64,000 nucleotides of DNA, from positions 62,001 to 126,000 of the forward strand of contig DAIDIE010000040.1 of the NCBI GenBank assembly GCA_027459505.1, read 5' to 3'. The DNA comes from Acidobacteriota bacterium (GTDB taxonomy: Bacteria; Acidobacteriota; Terriglobia; Terriglobales; SCQP01). Below are positions 36,556-45,272 of this stretch, in pieces. How positions within the stretch are numbered: the first letter of the stretch is position 1; each line of letters starts with the position of its first letter. The notes under the pieces were generated by a model. That model saw only the letters and a program-made list of their open reading frames with translations, did no database searches and had not been told where the DNA came from. Made by a program: the position numbers and the translations under genes.

Positions 36556-37617
36556 CTAGAAGCCTGCCTCCTTGGTTAACCGGTCCAGTTCGGCCAGCCA
36601 GAACTGCTTCTTCTCCGCCGGCATGAAGCTGGCGACAAACGAGTTCCGGATCAATCGCAACTCCTCTGCCGCGCTCAGCCCCAGCGTAGTACGACAAATG
36701 TCATACTCGGTAAGCAGGCTGGTGCCGAAGATGCCCGGATCATCGCTGGAGAGGCTCACTGGCACCGCTTGCCGGAGCAGCTTTGGTAACGGATGCCGTT
36801 CAAGAAGCTGCTCTTCAGCCCTTGGGGACTCGCCTTTCCGCAGTTCGGCCAAGGCAAGGACGCCGGTCCTGAGGTTTGAGCTCGGACAAATGTCGAGCCA
36901 TGTGCTTGACCCACGTAGCTCCGCCATCAACAAGGGATCCTCTACTGCGCTCAGGCCGTGGCCTACCCGCTCTGGGCGTAGGGTGCGCAGGGCGCTCCAG
37001 AGCGCCTCCGCACCGCAGCTTTCCCCGGCATGAGCGGTCAGATGGAGACCTCCAGCCCGTGCCCGGTGAAAACACTCCTGAAACCATTCGGCCGGGCCAG
37101 CCGCCTCGTCGCCGCCGATGCCAATGCCGGCGACGCTGCCGCTTGGCTGCCGCTCCAATGCCTCGTCCACGACCCGCTCCATGGCCGCGGCGCCGAACTG
37201 CCGTACCCCGTCGAATATCCAGACCAACTCCACCCCATGACGCCGCGTACCCTCCAGCCGTGCTGCCTCCACGGCCCGCCAGACCGGCTCCACCTCCATT
37301 TGCTTCCAGTGAAGGATTCCGATGGAGAGAAACACTTCCAGCCAGACTATATGCTGGCGGGCAGCTTCGGCCATGATGCGGTCAACCACCACGGCGTAAT
37401 CAGCGGGTTCGAGCAGGTGTTGGCTGGCGGTCTTGATCGCCTGGATGAAACCGGTGAAGTCGTGAAAGCTGTAAACCCGGCGGCAGTCTTCGATGGTCTT
37501 TAGCCCCTGCGGAAAATTATGCCGTTCCGAAAGTTGGAGCAGCAGCTCGGGGCCAATGCAGCCCTCCAGGTGCAGGTGCAGTTCGGCGCGCGGCATGCTG
37601 TCGAGGCAGGAGGTCAT
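36556..37617 (-). CDS. Adenosine deaminase family protein (cytoplasmic)
   Basis: A 353-residue TIM-barrel amidohydrolase. Zinc ligands: AELHLHLEG (His14, His16) near the N-terminus, TAHAGE with the catalytic Glu following, RVGHGL, and SLSSDDPGIFG with the metal Asp. It lacks a signal peptide. Adenosine is the default substrate; the family also includes aminofutalosine deaminases of menaquinone synthesis, which cannot be told apart here. A second, exported member lies at 48957-50516. Confidence 0.82.
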   Translation of the reverse strand: MTSCLDSMPRAELHLHLEGCIGPELLLQLSERHNFPQGLKTIEDCRRVYSFHDFTGFIQAIKTASQHLLEPADYAVVVDRIMAEAARQHIVWLEVFLSIGILHWKQMEVEPVWRAVEAARLEGTRRHGVELVWIFDGVRQFGAAAMERVVDEALERQPSGSVAGIGIGGDEAAGPAEWFQECFHRARAGGLHLTAHAGESCGAEALWSALRTLRPERVGHGLSAVEDPLLMAELRGSSTWLDICPSSNLRTGVLALAELRKGESPRAEEQLLERHPLPKLLRQAVPVSLSSDDPGIFGTSLLTEYDICRTTLGLSAAEELRLIRNSFVASFMPAEKKQFWLAELDRLTKEAGF

Positions 37618-37729
37618 ATAGGTAAGAAGTTAAAATACAGTGTGCCTCAGCTTGCGGAGCTTGCCTCGGGCTGGTGTGTCCGCGGGAACTGTCCAGAAGC
37701 TGCCGAGATCCGCTGGCCCGCTGCGCTTC

Positions 37730-39130
37730 ATGAACCATTCCGTCCAACCTTCGCTAAGCCCGGGCTTTCGTCGCGCCTATGAGCTGGCCTTCGGTGACTG
37801 TGTTCGCACCGGAAAACCGGAGGCCGCGCCTGTTACCGACGCCGGCCCTGTGTCTACCGCTGGTTTGGCGGCATTGGCCGAGTTGCATCAGTTGGTGTTG
37901 CAATCCGCTCCACAAGCGGATCGGGAGGCGTTTGGCCGGGCAGAGCATTTTTTTTTGGAGACGGTTCGGGTGTGGGTGAATAGTGGGCACGATGATTTGG
38001 TTTGCCCAGAGGCATTACAGCGTCTGGCTGGCGGCGTGGCCCATCACTTCAACACCTTGCTGACGGTAATAGAGTCCAACTTGCACGCCATCCGCCGCTG
38101 TGAGTCGGTGGAGGACGCGTCCTCGCCGTTGCGCGCCGCCCAGGCCGCCAGTGCGCAAATGGCGGCCATTGCCCGGCAGTTGCTGGCATTCAGCGGACAA
38201 CAGTTTGTTGCTCCTCAACGTGTGCTTCTCGACCGCTTCCTGGAAGAACAGGCCGCCGCGTTGCGGCGCCTGCTGGGCTCCTCGGCGCAACTCCGTATCC
38301 AAACCCTGCCCGGTGTTGAAGTGCTGGCGGATCCCAAGCAACTCGAAGAGATTGTGCGTGCTCTGGTGTTGAATGCGCGAGACGCCATGCCCTCCGGCGG
38401 CGAGGTGTCGATACGGGTCGAGGCGGGTCCCGCCGCCTCTGTCAATGTCGCTGCTGGTACGAGCGCTGCCGCCATCCAAGCCTCTAGCCAAGCCTCGGTG
38501 GCATTAGTCATCCAAGACACCGGAACTGGTTTCAGCGGCGGGTGTGCGCTTTTGTTCGAGCCGTTTTACACCACCCGGCAGGAAGCTGGGCGGATTGGAC
38601 TCGGCCTCTCCGCCGTGTGGGGAGCAGTTCGCCAGTTGGGGGGACATCTGCAGTTGAGTTCCGGGGAGACTGGCGTTACGGCCCGCCTGGTCCTCCCGGT
38701 TCGGGCGGGTGCCGAACCTTCGCTTGAGGCCGTTCCGCCCGGCGGCGAGCCCTTCGCCGCCCAGCCACAGACAATTCTGCTGGTCGAAGACTACGCTCCC
38801 GGCAGGAACGCGATGCGTCAAGTCCTGGAGAGTGCTGGCTACCGGGTGTTGGAATGTGCAACGGGTCCGGAGGGGCTTCGCCTGGGTTTGCGCCCGCAGC
38901 AGGAGGTTGATCTTCTCATCACAGACATGGTGATGACCGACATCACCGGTATCGAGCTCGCCCGGAAATTGCGGGCACAGCGGCCCTCGCTGCGCGTTCT
39001 GCTGGTATCGGGACACGAGTCGGAGTGGTTTGACGAAGTGGGCCCGGAGCCGAACATGGACTTCCTGCAAAAGCCTTTTCGCCCCGACGCTCTGCTCTGC
39101 AAGGTGCGTGAGCTGCTCAGCCAACAATGA
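37730..39130 (+). CDS. Hybrid histidine kinase with C-terminal receiver domain
   Basis: About 466 residues with no membrane segment. The dimerisation/phospho-acceptor helix contains AGGVAHHFNTLLTVIESNL with acceptor His105; most relatives have HDFNN, so two positions differ. The ATPase domain has VLNARDAMP (N box), IQDTGTGFS, FEPFYTTR and GRIGLGLSAVWG. A receiver domain follows (about 345-465: ILLVEDYAPGRNAMRQVLESAGY, phosphorylated Asp in LLITDMVM, Lys in FLQKPF). It is followed by a stand-alone receiver at 39306, a plausible partner. The start is uncertain: ATG 37730 is used, but GTG 37640 is in frame. Confidence 0.8.
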   Translation: MNHSVQPSLSPGFRRAYELAFGDCVRTGKPEAAPVTDAGPVSTAGLAALAELHQLVLQSAPQADREAFGRAEHFFLETVRVWVNSGHDDLVCPEALQRLAGGVAHHFNTLLTVIESNLHAIRRCESVEDASSPLRAAQAASAQMAAIARQLLAFSGQQFVAPQRVLLDRFLEEQAAALRRLLGSSAQLRIQTLPGVEVLADPKQLEEIVRALVLNARDAMPSGGEVSIRVEAGPAASVNVAAGTSAAAIQASSQASVALVIQDTGTGFSGGCALLFEPFYTTRQEAGRIGLGLSAVWGAVRQLGGHLQLSSGETGVTARLVLPVRAGAEPSLEAVPPGGEPFAAQPQTILLVEDYAPGRNAMRQVLESAGYRVLECATGPEGLRLGLRPQQEVDLLITDMVMTDITGIELARKLRAQRPSLRVLLVSGHESEWFDEVGPEPNMDFLQKPFRPDALLCKVRELLSQQ

Positions 39131-39305
39131 CCTAAGCGGCTGTTGCTGGCCCCTGTTGCGCGGCGACATCCCTAGCAGCACACGTTTACATGCGTCGCGG
39201 AAACCCGTTTTCCCGACTCTTACAAAATATTCGTTGTTTCTTGGGCGCCGGTTAGCGATAGAATCCAATTCGCCCGCACCACAAGTCCTCTCGCCGTTGA
39301 GAGTT

Positions 39306-39671
39306 ATGCCCTTGATTCTGCTGGTCGAAGACGCCAACTCCATTCGCTTGCTGCTGCGCCAGGTTCTGGAAAAGAACGGCTACAAGGTATTGGAAGCGGG
39401 TGACGGCGTTGAAGCGCTGGAGGCGGAGGCCAACTGCTCCGAAGCGATTGATCTGCTCCTGACGGATGTGGTGATGCCGCGACTGCCGGGGCCCGCGCTG
39501 GCGGCCAGGTTTGCTCAGTTGCGGCCACAAGCCAAGCTGATCTACATGTCCGGCTACACCGATGATCCCCTGGTGCACGCCGCCACCAAAGATGGCGTTC
39601 CTTTTCTCCAGAAACCGTTTACCCCTTCGACGCTGGTCAAGAAAGTCCGCGAAGTCCTTGCGCAGGATTGA
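39306..39671 (+). CDS. Single-domain response regulator (CheY-like)
   Basis: A 121-residue receiver domain with no output module. LILLVEDANSIR carries the acidic pocket, the phospho-acceptor Asp is in IDLLLTDVVMP, the switch Ser/Thr in YMSGYTD and the Lys in FLQKPF. It is 46% or so identical by eye to the receiver of the upstream hybrid kinase in these motifs, which suggests duplication or partnership. Start ATG 39306. Confidence 0.85.
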   Translation: MPLILLVEDANSIRLLLRQVLEKNGYKVLEAGDGVEALEAEANCSEAIDLLLTDVVMPRLPGPALAARFAQLRPQAKLIYMSGYTDDPLVHAATKDGVPFLQKPFTPSTLVKKVREVLAQD

Positions 39672-39717
39672 GGCGGCACGGCCGCTTTTATTCCACCCGC
39701 TTCGGTGTCCGGCCCCA

Positions 39718-39739
39718 CCCCAAGCCGCGCGGCTTGGGG
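39718..39739. terminator. Perfect 22-base palindrome after the response regulator gene
   Basis: CCCCAAGCCGCGCGGCTTGGGG is fully self-complementary and lies 47 bases past the regulator stop. As RNA it would form a stable GC hairpin, but no T run follows, so it could also be a protein-binding site. Confidence 0.45.
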
Positions 39740-39905
39740 GCCCCGGCCGAAGCTCGCGGATGGTGGCCGCGCTTTACTAGCCCGACTTCGTCACACAACG
39801 GCGCTTCAGCGATCCAGCGGCAGGCGGCTTTTCCTGTTGAGAAAAGCCGCACCCTTCTCCGTCCCAACGTCTCGCCTGGTGACGAACTCGGGCGTCGCCA
39901 GCGGT

Positions 39906-39988
39906 GCGGGTACCTAGTAGGCAACCCTGCACTTCGGCCTGCGATTTCGAACTCGAAAGCAGTTCGACTCGGCCCTGGCTCGTGAGGG
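39906..39988 (+). repeat. Diverged intergenic repeat, copy B (two small hairpins)
   Basis: Matches copy A (13775-13850) at GCGGGT, AGGC...CCTGxGATTTCGAxCTxGAAAxC and TTCGACxCGxCCCxGGCTC. The TTTCG/CGAAA hairpin here has a G-C pair where copy A has G-U, so pairing is kept. Function unknown. Confidence 0.35.
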
Positions 39989-40144
39989 TAGCCGCCGCAC
40001 TCTGCGGACGGAAGCCGCTGCCGGTATAAAGCAACCAATTCCCGGGATGCAGCCAGTCCGCTTTGGCCTTAAAAGGCTTTGCGGCAGACCAACTGCCTCA
40101 TCGCGACGGCTCATCTTAATCTCTTAGCACCAGGGAGATCGGCT

Positions 40145-40591
40145 ATGGACAACTCCGCGGTTTTGGACACCTTGCAGGCATTGGTACAAGCGTGTCGCGA
40201 CGGCCAAATCGGCTATCGCGATGCAGCCGAACATTTGAAGGCTACGCGCCTCAAGGCATTTTGCGAGGAGCAGAGCCTGGAGCGTGCGCGTTTTGCCGGC
40301 GAGTTGGAGAATGAAATGGAGCGTCTCGGCGACCGTGATCCCAATCGCGGCGGCTCCGCGGCGGGCGCGTTGCATCGCCGCTGGATTGATCTCAAAGCCA
40401 ATCTGGGAGGCGGTGACGACACCCTCATGTCCGCCTGCGAAAGCGGAGAAGCCAGCGCGGTACGAAGCTATGAAGAGGCGCTGCAAAAGGAGCTGCCGTC
40501 CCCTCTCCGCGCCATCCTGGAGCGGCAATTGAGTTCAATCCGCTTAGGCTGCCAGCAGGCGAAGCGCTTGAGCGAGCTACCGGCGGCCTAG
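40145..40591 (+). CDS. PA2169-type four-helix-bundle protein (DUF2383)
   Basis: A 148-residue all-helical protein. The pattern LDTLQALVQACRDGQIGYRDAAEHLK and the later DLKANLGGGDDTLMSACESGE match the PA2169 family, ferritin-like bundles of unknown function often linked to stress responses. ATG 40145 has GGGAGAT upstream. Its end overlaps the convergent esterase gene by 15 bases. Confidence 0.82.
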   Translation: MDNSAVLDTLQALVQACRDGQIGYRDAAEHLKATRLKAFCEEQSLERARFAGELENEMERLGDRDPNRGGSAAGALHRRWIDLKANLGGGDDTLMSACESGEASAVRSYEEALQKELPSPLRAILERQLSSIRLGCQQAKRLSELPAA

Positions 40592-41605
40592 CGCCGGCTG
40601 CGGGAGGATGGCTGTTGGTTTTGGGATGATGCCCGTTGTTTGCAGCCACTTCTCCACAAGATGCGGCCAGTGAGTAATCGGCAAAGGGGTGGAGCGCAGT
40701 CCGAACGCGTGGCCGCCTTGCGCGTAAAGGTGCATCTCCGCCGGCACTCCAGCTCTCTCAAGCGCCAGGTAGTAGGTGAGCGCCTGATGGACCCCATCAA
40801 TGTGGTCGTCCTCCGCTTGCAGCAGGAAGGTCGGGGGCGTGTGGCGAGTGACCTGGATATAGGGATTCAGGCGCAAGGTGTTCCCGTTCCACAGGTGCCC
40901 AGGGTAGATGGCGATGGCAAAATCCGGCCGGCAGCTTTCCCGGTCGGCGGCATCAATTGGCTGGTAGAGTCTTTTGTCAAAATGCGTGCTAATTTCCGCT
41001 ACCAGGTAGCCGCCAGCGGAAAATCCCATGACTCCGGTTTTGTGCGGGTCAATGTGCCACTCCGCGGCGTGTTGACGGATAAGCCCCATCGTCCTTTGGG
41101 CGTCTTCCAGCGCGGTCTGCACCTTGGGGTGATATTCGCATCGGCAGTTCCGGTGCCAGGAGGGTCCCGAATCGGGCACGCGGTATTTCAGTAGAACGCA
41201 GGTTATGCCTTGTGAAACAAGCCAATGGCAGACCTCCGTACCCTCGAGGTCGATGGCAAGGATCTGGAAGCCGCCACCAGGAAAGACCAGGACGGCGGCC
41301 CCGGTATTAGCACCCTTGGGCGGGTAGACAGTCATTGTGGGATTCGTGACCCGACCGACCGCGGTCCATGGCCTCCCGGCCACAAGCTCTGTTTGCACAG
41401 TCCTGGCAGACTCTGCGCCCGCCGGCTTGATTGCGTCTGGAGGTGTGCCAGGCCAGATGGCGATCTGGACATGTCCGCCCGCTGATTTCCAACTCGACGT
41501 TCGCCGTTTGGAAGTCCTTGCACAAAGCGTGCCGCACGTCATGATCACTGCGATCAAGCACGTATATCGCGTCAACCCATGCCAGCTTGTAGTCATGATC
41601 CGCAT
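40577..41605 (-). CDS. Alpha/beta hydrolase, acetyl-xylan-esterase/BD-FAE-like, exported
   Basis: A 342-residue serine hydrolase with an N-terminal signal sequence (TRYTCLIAVIMTCGTLCA). The oxyanion-hole region is LVFPGGGF, the nucleophile elbow is GFSAGG, the acid is in AEDDHIDGV and the His in QGGHAFGL. The pattern fits carbohydrate esterases that remove acetyl or feruloyl groups from plant polymers. It lies 33 bases downstream of the redoxin gene on the same strand and may share its operon. Start ATG 41605; ATG 41596 is possible. Confidence 0.82.
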   Translation of the reverse strand: MRIMTTSWHGLTRYTCLIAVIMTCGTLCARTSKRRTSSWKSAGGHVQIAIWPGTPPDAIKPAGAESARTVQTELVAGRPWTAVGRVTNPTMTVYPPKGANTGAAVLVFPGGGFQILAIDLEGTEVCHWLVSQGITCVLLKYRVPDSGPSWHRNCRCEYHPKVQTALEDAQRTMGLIRQHAAEWHIDPHKTGVMGFSAGGYLVAEISTHFDKRLYQPIDAADRESCRPDFAIAIYPGHLWNGNTLRLNPYIQVTRHTPPTFLLQAEDDHIDGVHQALTYYLALERAGVPAEMHLYAQGGHAFGLRSTPLPITHWPHLVEKWLQTTGIIPKPTAILPQPALGRR

Positions 41606-41638
41606 TGAGTTACCGGTCAGGCTTGGCTGCGGCGAGAG

Positions 41639-42205
41639 TTATTTCCGCTTGCGCAGGCGCCAGGTCATGTTGCGCATGGCCATCTTCCAGGTCGCCAGAT
41701 CCTTCGCCACAAACTGCTTCTTCACCAGCCCCCCATGCTGAATGGCTGCCAGCATCTGCTCGGGCGGCACGCGCCGCATGATTCCTTCCTCGATCCGCAG
41801 CAGTTCCCGCAGCTCGCCGCCGGGAGCCGCGTCCACCAAAAGGGCCATTGGGGGTGCAATGCCAGTCTGGTCATTTGGTTTCAAGAGCTCCCAGGCATGG
41901 AGGAGTTCGCGGCTTTGGTCGCTGTATAGAGGGAATCGCAGTTGCAATTCACGGCTGATTTCGTTTAATGCCTCCGGGGGGTCAACGGAGATTCCGGCAA
42001 GTGCGATGCCCAGGTCGCGAAAGCGTTCCAGCAACCTGCTGTAGTCCGCCAACTGGCGAATACAGCTCGGTCACCAAACGCCACGGAAGAACAGCGTCAG
42101 GAGGCGGGTGCCGTTCACCAGTTCGCCAACTTGCACCCTGTGCCCTTCACCATTCACAACGGCGGCTGAACGCAGCTCTCTCGCCGGACTCAGCAGAGTG
42201 TTCAT
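41639..42205 (-). CDS. Redoxin/peroxiredoxin-like protein with in-frame TGA at the active site (selenoprotein candidate)
   Basis: Read through one TGA (42073-42071), this frame encodes 188 residues of the AhpC/TSA-redoxin fold. The N-terminal part ends LLTLFFRGVW, then TGA, then PSCIRQLADYSRLLERF, ISVDPPEALNEI and LQLRFPLYSD. Relatives have RGxWCPxC here, so TGA replaces exactly the first redox Cys, giving a U-x-x-C motif with Sec45 and Cys48. Coding is uninterrupted for 44 codons before and 143 after. A hairpin with bacterial SECIS features starts 4 bases after the TGA. It lies 32 bases downstream of a thioredoxin-domain gene on the same strand. Starts ATG 42205 and ATG 42211 are both possible; ribosome binding sites are weak. 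The alternatives are a nonsense mutation, or an N-truncated product from TTG 42052 that would lack the active site. Confidence 0.65.
42038..42073 (-). promoter_or_regulatory. Putative bacterial SECIS element following the TGA codon
   Basis: After UGA and CCGA the RNA pairs GCUGUA (42066-42061) with UACAGC (42043-42038). Inside, CGCC (42058-42055) pairs with GGCG (42050-42047), closing a loop AGUU. The loop is 16 bases from the UGA and carries G at its second position. Bacterial SECIS elements typically have a stem-loop whose apical loop lies about 16-37 bases after UGA and begins with a G-containing pair of bases. The fit is good; activity is inferred. Confidence 0.55.
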
Positions 42206-42237
42206 GGTCATATTGTGAGTGAGTCGGCGCTCAATTT

Positions 42238-43581
42238 CTAGCTCGCCTGCTGCAGCGCTTGCTGAATAGCGGCATTGAGTTGGGCCTTGTACAGCCCCTG
42301 GTCGAAGCCCGCCAGCCGGAAGGAGATGTTGCCCTTGCGGTTAAGCACAATCGTGGTTGGCAGTGAGTTGACGTTCCAGTAATCGGCAAGACCCTCATCC
42401 AGCCACGTGTCCGGCGTCCAATGGTGTGCGGCCACGAAGGGCGCCACGCGATTCTGGTCGGCGTCGGTGTTCACCGCGATAAACACCACGTTGGGATTGG
42501 AAGCGTATTGCTGGCGTAGCTGCTCGATATAGGGATGCTGTATTTGGCAGGGTCCGCACCAGGTGGCCCAAAAGTCCAGCACGATCACTTTGCCGCGATC
42601 GCTCTTGAGTTGGTGCGGCGCACCCTTCAGATCCTTCAGCGTAAAGTCGAAGGCGCTATGTGCCCTCTGCTCGCCCGGGTTGATCTCGGCTCTTTGCGCG
42701 GCATCGTGAGGCGCGACGACGTCGTTGAACTTCTGCAGGATCAGGTCGCCAAAACCTGTATCCGTTCCGTGGAGCTGTTTGTAGAGCGCCTCCGCCGTGG
42801 CAATTAAGCGAGCGCGCTCCGCGATTGTCGACCCCGGCAAGGCCAGAGCCAGGGCATAGGCGTCCACTGCTTTGGGGACATCTTGTTGTTTGGTGTAAAG
42901 CTCAGCCTCGTGTTGGGCCGCTTCCTCGGTGGGGGCCAGCACCAGCGATTCAGAGAGATATTTTTGTGCGCCGAAATTGTTCCCGGCTTTCTGATCGGCC
43001 GCTCCCAGAAAGAGATCGGCGAGGGCGCGCAACCGGTTCATGTCGATATTCCAGCGCGCGCTGCCAATTTCCTCTGGAACCGGCTCTTTGGCCTTCTGCT
43101 CCACAACCTGCCGCAATTCCGCCGCGTATTGCTGCGCTTGGTGGATGCTCGCGGCGTCGTTGTCCAGTAACAGCAGGTTCAGCACGCGAATACGCGCTTT
43201 GATGCTGGAGGGATCGAGCTTCTGCAGTGTTTCACTGTATTGAAGTACCAGCGCCTCGTCATTCAGCGCAGTGGCGTCCTTGATCATGATGGGGTAAATC
43301 TCGGCGGCCACGGGCGTATGGGGATGCGCCGCCATAAACGCTTGTAGTCCACGCAGCCGCGCGCCAGGCTCTCCTTCCGCCTTGCGCATGATGTCTTGCA
43401 GTTCCAGGGCCTGCTGCTGCAAGTCGTCGGTATTGGGAGCGGGGCGGCTCTTCAACCGGGGCGCAGCCTGGGGCGTAGGGGTGGGCGCCGGGCTTGAAGG
43501 AGTGGCGCGCTGCGCCATCAGGAAAACTGGAGAGGTCAAAAACAGAACAACTAGGAGACGGACAGTATTGCGAAGCAACAT
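42238..43581 (-). CDS. Exported TPR protein with C-terminal TlpA/ResA-type thioredoxin domain
   Basis: A 447-residue periplasmic protein. A signal peptide (LLVVLFLTSPVFLMAQ) is followed by a Pro/Ala linker, helical TPR-like repeats (about 50-290) and a thioredoxin domain with LDFWATWCGPCQIQHPY (WCGPC at 341-345) and the cis-Pro in NSLPTTIVL. TlpA/ResA proteins reduce disulfides or haem-protein cysteines outside the cytoplasm. It lies directly upstream of the candidate selenoprotein. ATG 43581 gives the best signal peptide. Confidence 0.85.
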   Translation of the reverse strand: MLLRNTVRLLVVLFLTSPVFLMAQRATPSSPAPTPTPQAAPRLKSRPAPNTDDLQQQALELQDIMRKAEGEPGARLRGLQAFMAAHPHTPVAAEIYPIMIKDATALNDEALVLQYSETLQKLDPSSIKARIRVLNLLLLDNDAASIHQAQQYAAELRQVVEQKAKEPVPEEIGSARWNIDMNRLRALADLFLGAADQKAGNNFGAQKYLSESLVLAPTEEAAQHEAELYTKQQDVPKAVDAYALALALPGSTIAERARLIATAEALYKQLHGTDTGFGDLILQKFNDVVAPHDAAQRAEINPGEQRAHSAFDFTLKDLKGAPHQLKSDRGKVIVLDFWATWCGPCQIQHPYIEQLRQQYASNPNVVFIAVNTDADQNRVAPFVAAHHWTPDTWLDEGLADYWNVNSLPTTIVLNRKGNISFRLAGFDQGLYKAQLNAAIQQALQQAS

Positions 43582-43627
43582 GCGTATACCGGAGATTCCC
43601 TGAAGATTCGACAAAAGTCGAATATGC

Positions 43628-44518
43628 CTACCGTTCAAAGAGCTCGAAGATGCGCTGGAAATCTTCCAGGCTGTAGTACTCAATGGTGATCGAGCCGCGA
43701 TTTTTTTTGTCTTTGATAACTACTTTGGTTCCCAAACGCCGGGCCAGCTGCTCTTCCGCCTCTCGGACATTCGGGTCGCGGGGCTTTTCCGGCTTAGGCG
43801 CGACGGCCGCGGGCGGCTGCAACGCCTGCGCCACCTTGTCTTCCACCTGGCGGACGCTCCACCCAAATTCGATGATCTGGGCGGCCATCTGGTTCTGTTT
43901 CTCCGGGTCGAGGGAAAGCAGAGCGCGGGCGTGTCCCATGCTGAGCCGGTTCTCTTCGACATGGGCCTGCACGTTGCTGGATAGCTTGAGCAGCCGCAGA
44001 AAATTGGCGACGGTGGCGCGGTCTTTACCGGTACGCTGCGCCACTTGTTCCTGCGTCAGTTGAAACCGGCTGGCAAGCTGTTGAAAGGCGCGCGCCTGCT
44101 CCATGGGGTTGAGGTCTTCGCGCTGCAGGTTCTCGATGATGGCCAATTCGAGTGCCTTCTCATCGCTGAAAGGGCGCACAATCGCGGGGATTTCTTTGAG
44201 TCCGGCGAGCTGAGCGGCGCGGAAGCGGCGCTCGCCCGCAATCAATTGGAATTTGCCCTGGTGGGGGCGGACCAGTACGGGTTGTAACACCCCCTGGGCG
44301 CGGATGCTCTGGGCAAGCTCCTCCAGCGCCGCGGGATCAAAGTGTGTGCGTGGCTGTTGCGGGTTGGCCTGGATTTCCGCCATCGTCAGCAGACGCGCCC
44401 CTTCCAGCTTGTCAGGATCGGCGGCGGGGACGGCAGCGGGAGCGGCAGCCGCTGGTGTTTTCAGGAGCGATTCAAGCCCGCGCCCCAGTGCTTTGCGCGG
44501 ATTTCCGGGAGTGTTCAC
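43628..44518 (-). CDS. parB: Chromosome partitioning protein ParB (Spo0J)
   Basis: A 296-residue centromere-binding CTPase. The N-terminus KALGRGLESLL is the ParA-interacting element. The ParB/Srx CTP-binding part has NPQQPRTHFDPAALEELAQSI and GERRFRAAQLAG, and the helix-turn-helix is LTQEQVAQRTGKDRATVANFLRLLKL. The C-terminus has the dimerisation helix. The start is GTG 44518 with GAGGT eight bases upstream, giving a 47-base overlap with parA. It would load on the parS sites at 45492-45614. Confidence 0.93.
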   Translation of the reverse strand: MNTPGNPRKALGRGLESLLKTPAAAAPAAVPAADPDKLEGARLLTMAEIQANPQQPRTHFDPAALEELAQSIRAQGVLQPVLVRPHQGKFQLIAGERRFRAAQLAGLKEIPAIVRPFSDEKALELAIIENLQREDLNPMEQARAFQQLASRFQLTQEQVAQRTGKDRATVANFLRLLKLSSNVQAHVEENRLSMGHARALLSLDPEKQNQMAAQIIEFGWSVRQVEDKVAQALQPPAAVAPKPEKPRDPNVREAEEQLARRLGTKVVIKDKKNRGSITIEYYSLEDFQRIFELFER

Positions 44519-45272
44519 GTTCAATGACCTCTTGAGCGAGTTGAAGGTAGGCCTCGGCGCCGCGCGAGCGGACGTCGTAGAGCAGGACAGGTTTGCCGTA
44601 GCTGGGTGCTTCGGCCAAACGCACATTGCGGGGGATGGTGGTCTGGAAGATGCGGTCACCGAAGTAGCCGCGCAGGTTGTCGGCGACCTGGCGGCTGAGA
44701 TTGGTGCGTTCGTCGAACTGGGTGAAGACCACACCCTCGACTTCAAGTCCTGGATTCCAGTTTGCTTTCACCGCCTCAACCGTTTGGATCAGCTGCGAGA
44801 CCCCCTCCAGCGCGAAGTACTCGCATTGCATCGGGATCACCAGACCATCGGCGGCCACCAAAGCATTGAGCGTCAGCAAATCCAGGGCTGGCGGGCAATC
44901 CAGGACAATGAACCCAAAGGAATTCAGCACCGGCCGCAGGGCGTTCCGGATACGGAATTCCCGGTCCTGCTGCTCCAGCAACTCCAAATTAATTCCGACC
45001 AGGTCACGGCTGGCGGGCAGGACAAAGAGGCCGTCGACTTCGGTTTTCTGGCAAATCTCAACTGCGGGCCGGCCGTCCACGAGGGCCTGGTAGAGGTTGG
45101 GGTAATCCCCCTGCCGGTCCACACCAACCCCGCTGGAGGCATTGCATTGTGGGTCGCAATCGACCAGCAAGGTAGGAATATCGGCGGCCGCCAAGGAAGC
45201 TGCGAGGTTAATGGCAGTAGTCGTTTTGCCGACTCCGCCCTTCTGATTGGTAATAGCGAGGATGCGTCCCAC
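44472..45272 (-). CDS. parA: Chromosome partitioning ATPase ParA (Soj)
   Basis: A 266-residue deviant Walker ATPase with KGGVGKTT at 11-18 (signature Lys), LLVDCDPQ (Walker A'), IVLDCPPAL (Walker B) and VVFTQFDERTNL. It drives segregation with ParB. Start ATG 45272. Three parS sites lie 220-340 bases upstream, between parA and rsmG, the common arrangement near bacterial origins. Confidence 0.94.
   Translation of the reverse strand: MGRILAITNQKGGVGKTTTAINLAASLAAADIPTLLVDCDPQCNASSGVGVDRQGDYPNLYQALVDGRPAVEICQKTEVDGLFVLPASRDLVGINLELLEQQDREFRIRNALRPVLNSFGFIVLDCPPALDLLTLNALVAADGLVIPMQCEYFALEGVSQLIQTVEAVKANWNPGLEVEGVVFTQFDERTNLSRQVADNLRGYFGDRIFQTTIPRNVRLAEAPSYGKPVLLYDVRSRGAEAYLQLAQEVIEREHSRKSAQSTGARA

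Larger units (their letters stand above)
39672..40144. other. Intergenic region with palindrome and repeat copy B
   Basis: This 473-base gap contains a perfect 22-base palindrome (39718-39739) and a diverged copy of an intergenic element also found at 13775-13850. The translated frames are Arg/Pro-rich and unlike known proteins. The DUF2383 gene starts at its right edge. Confidence 0.45.
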
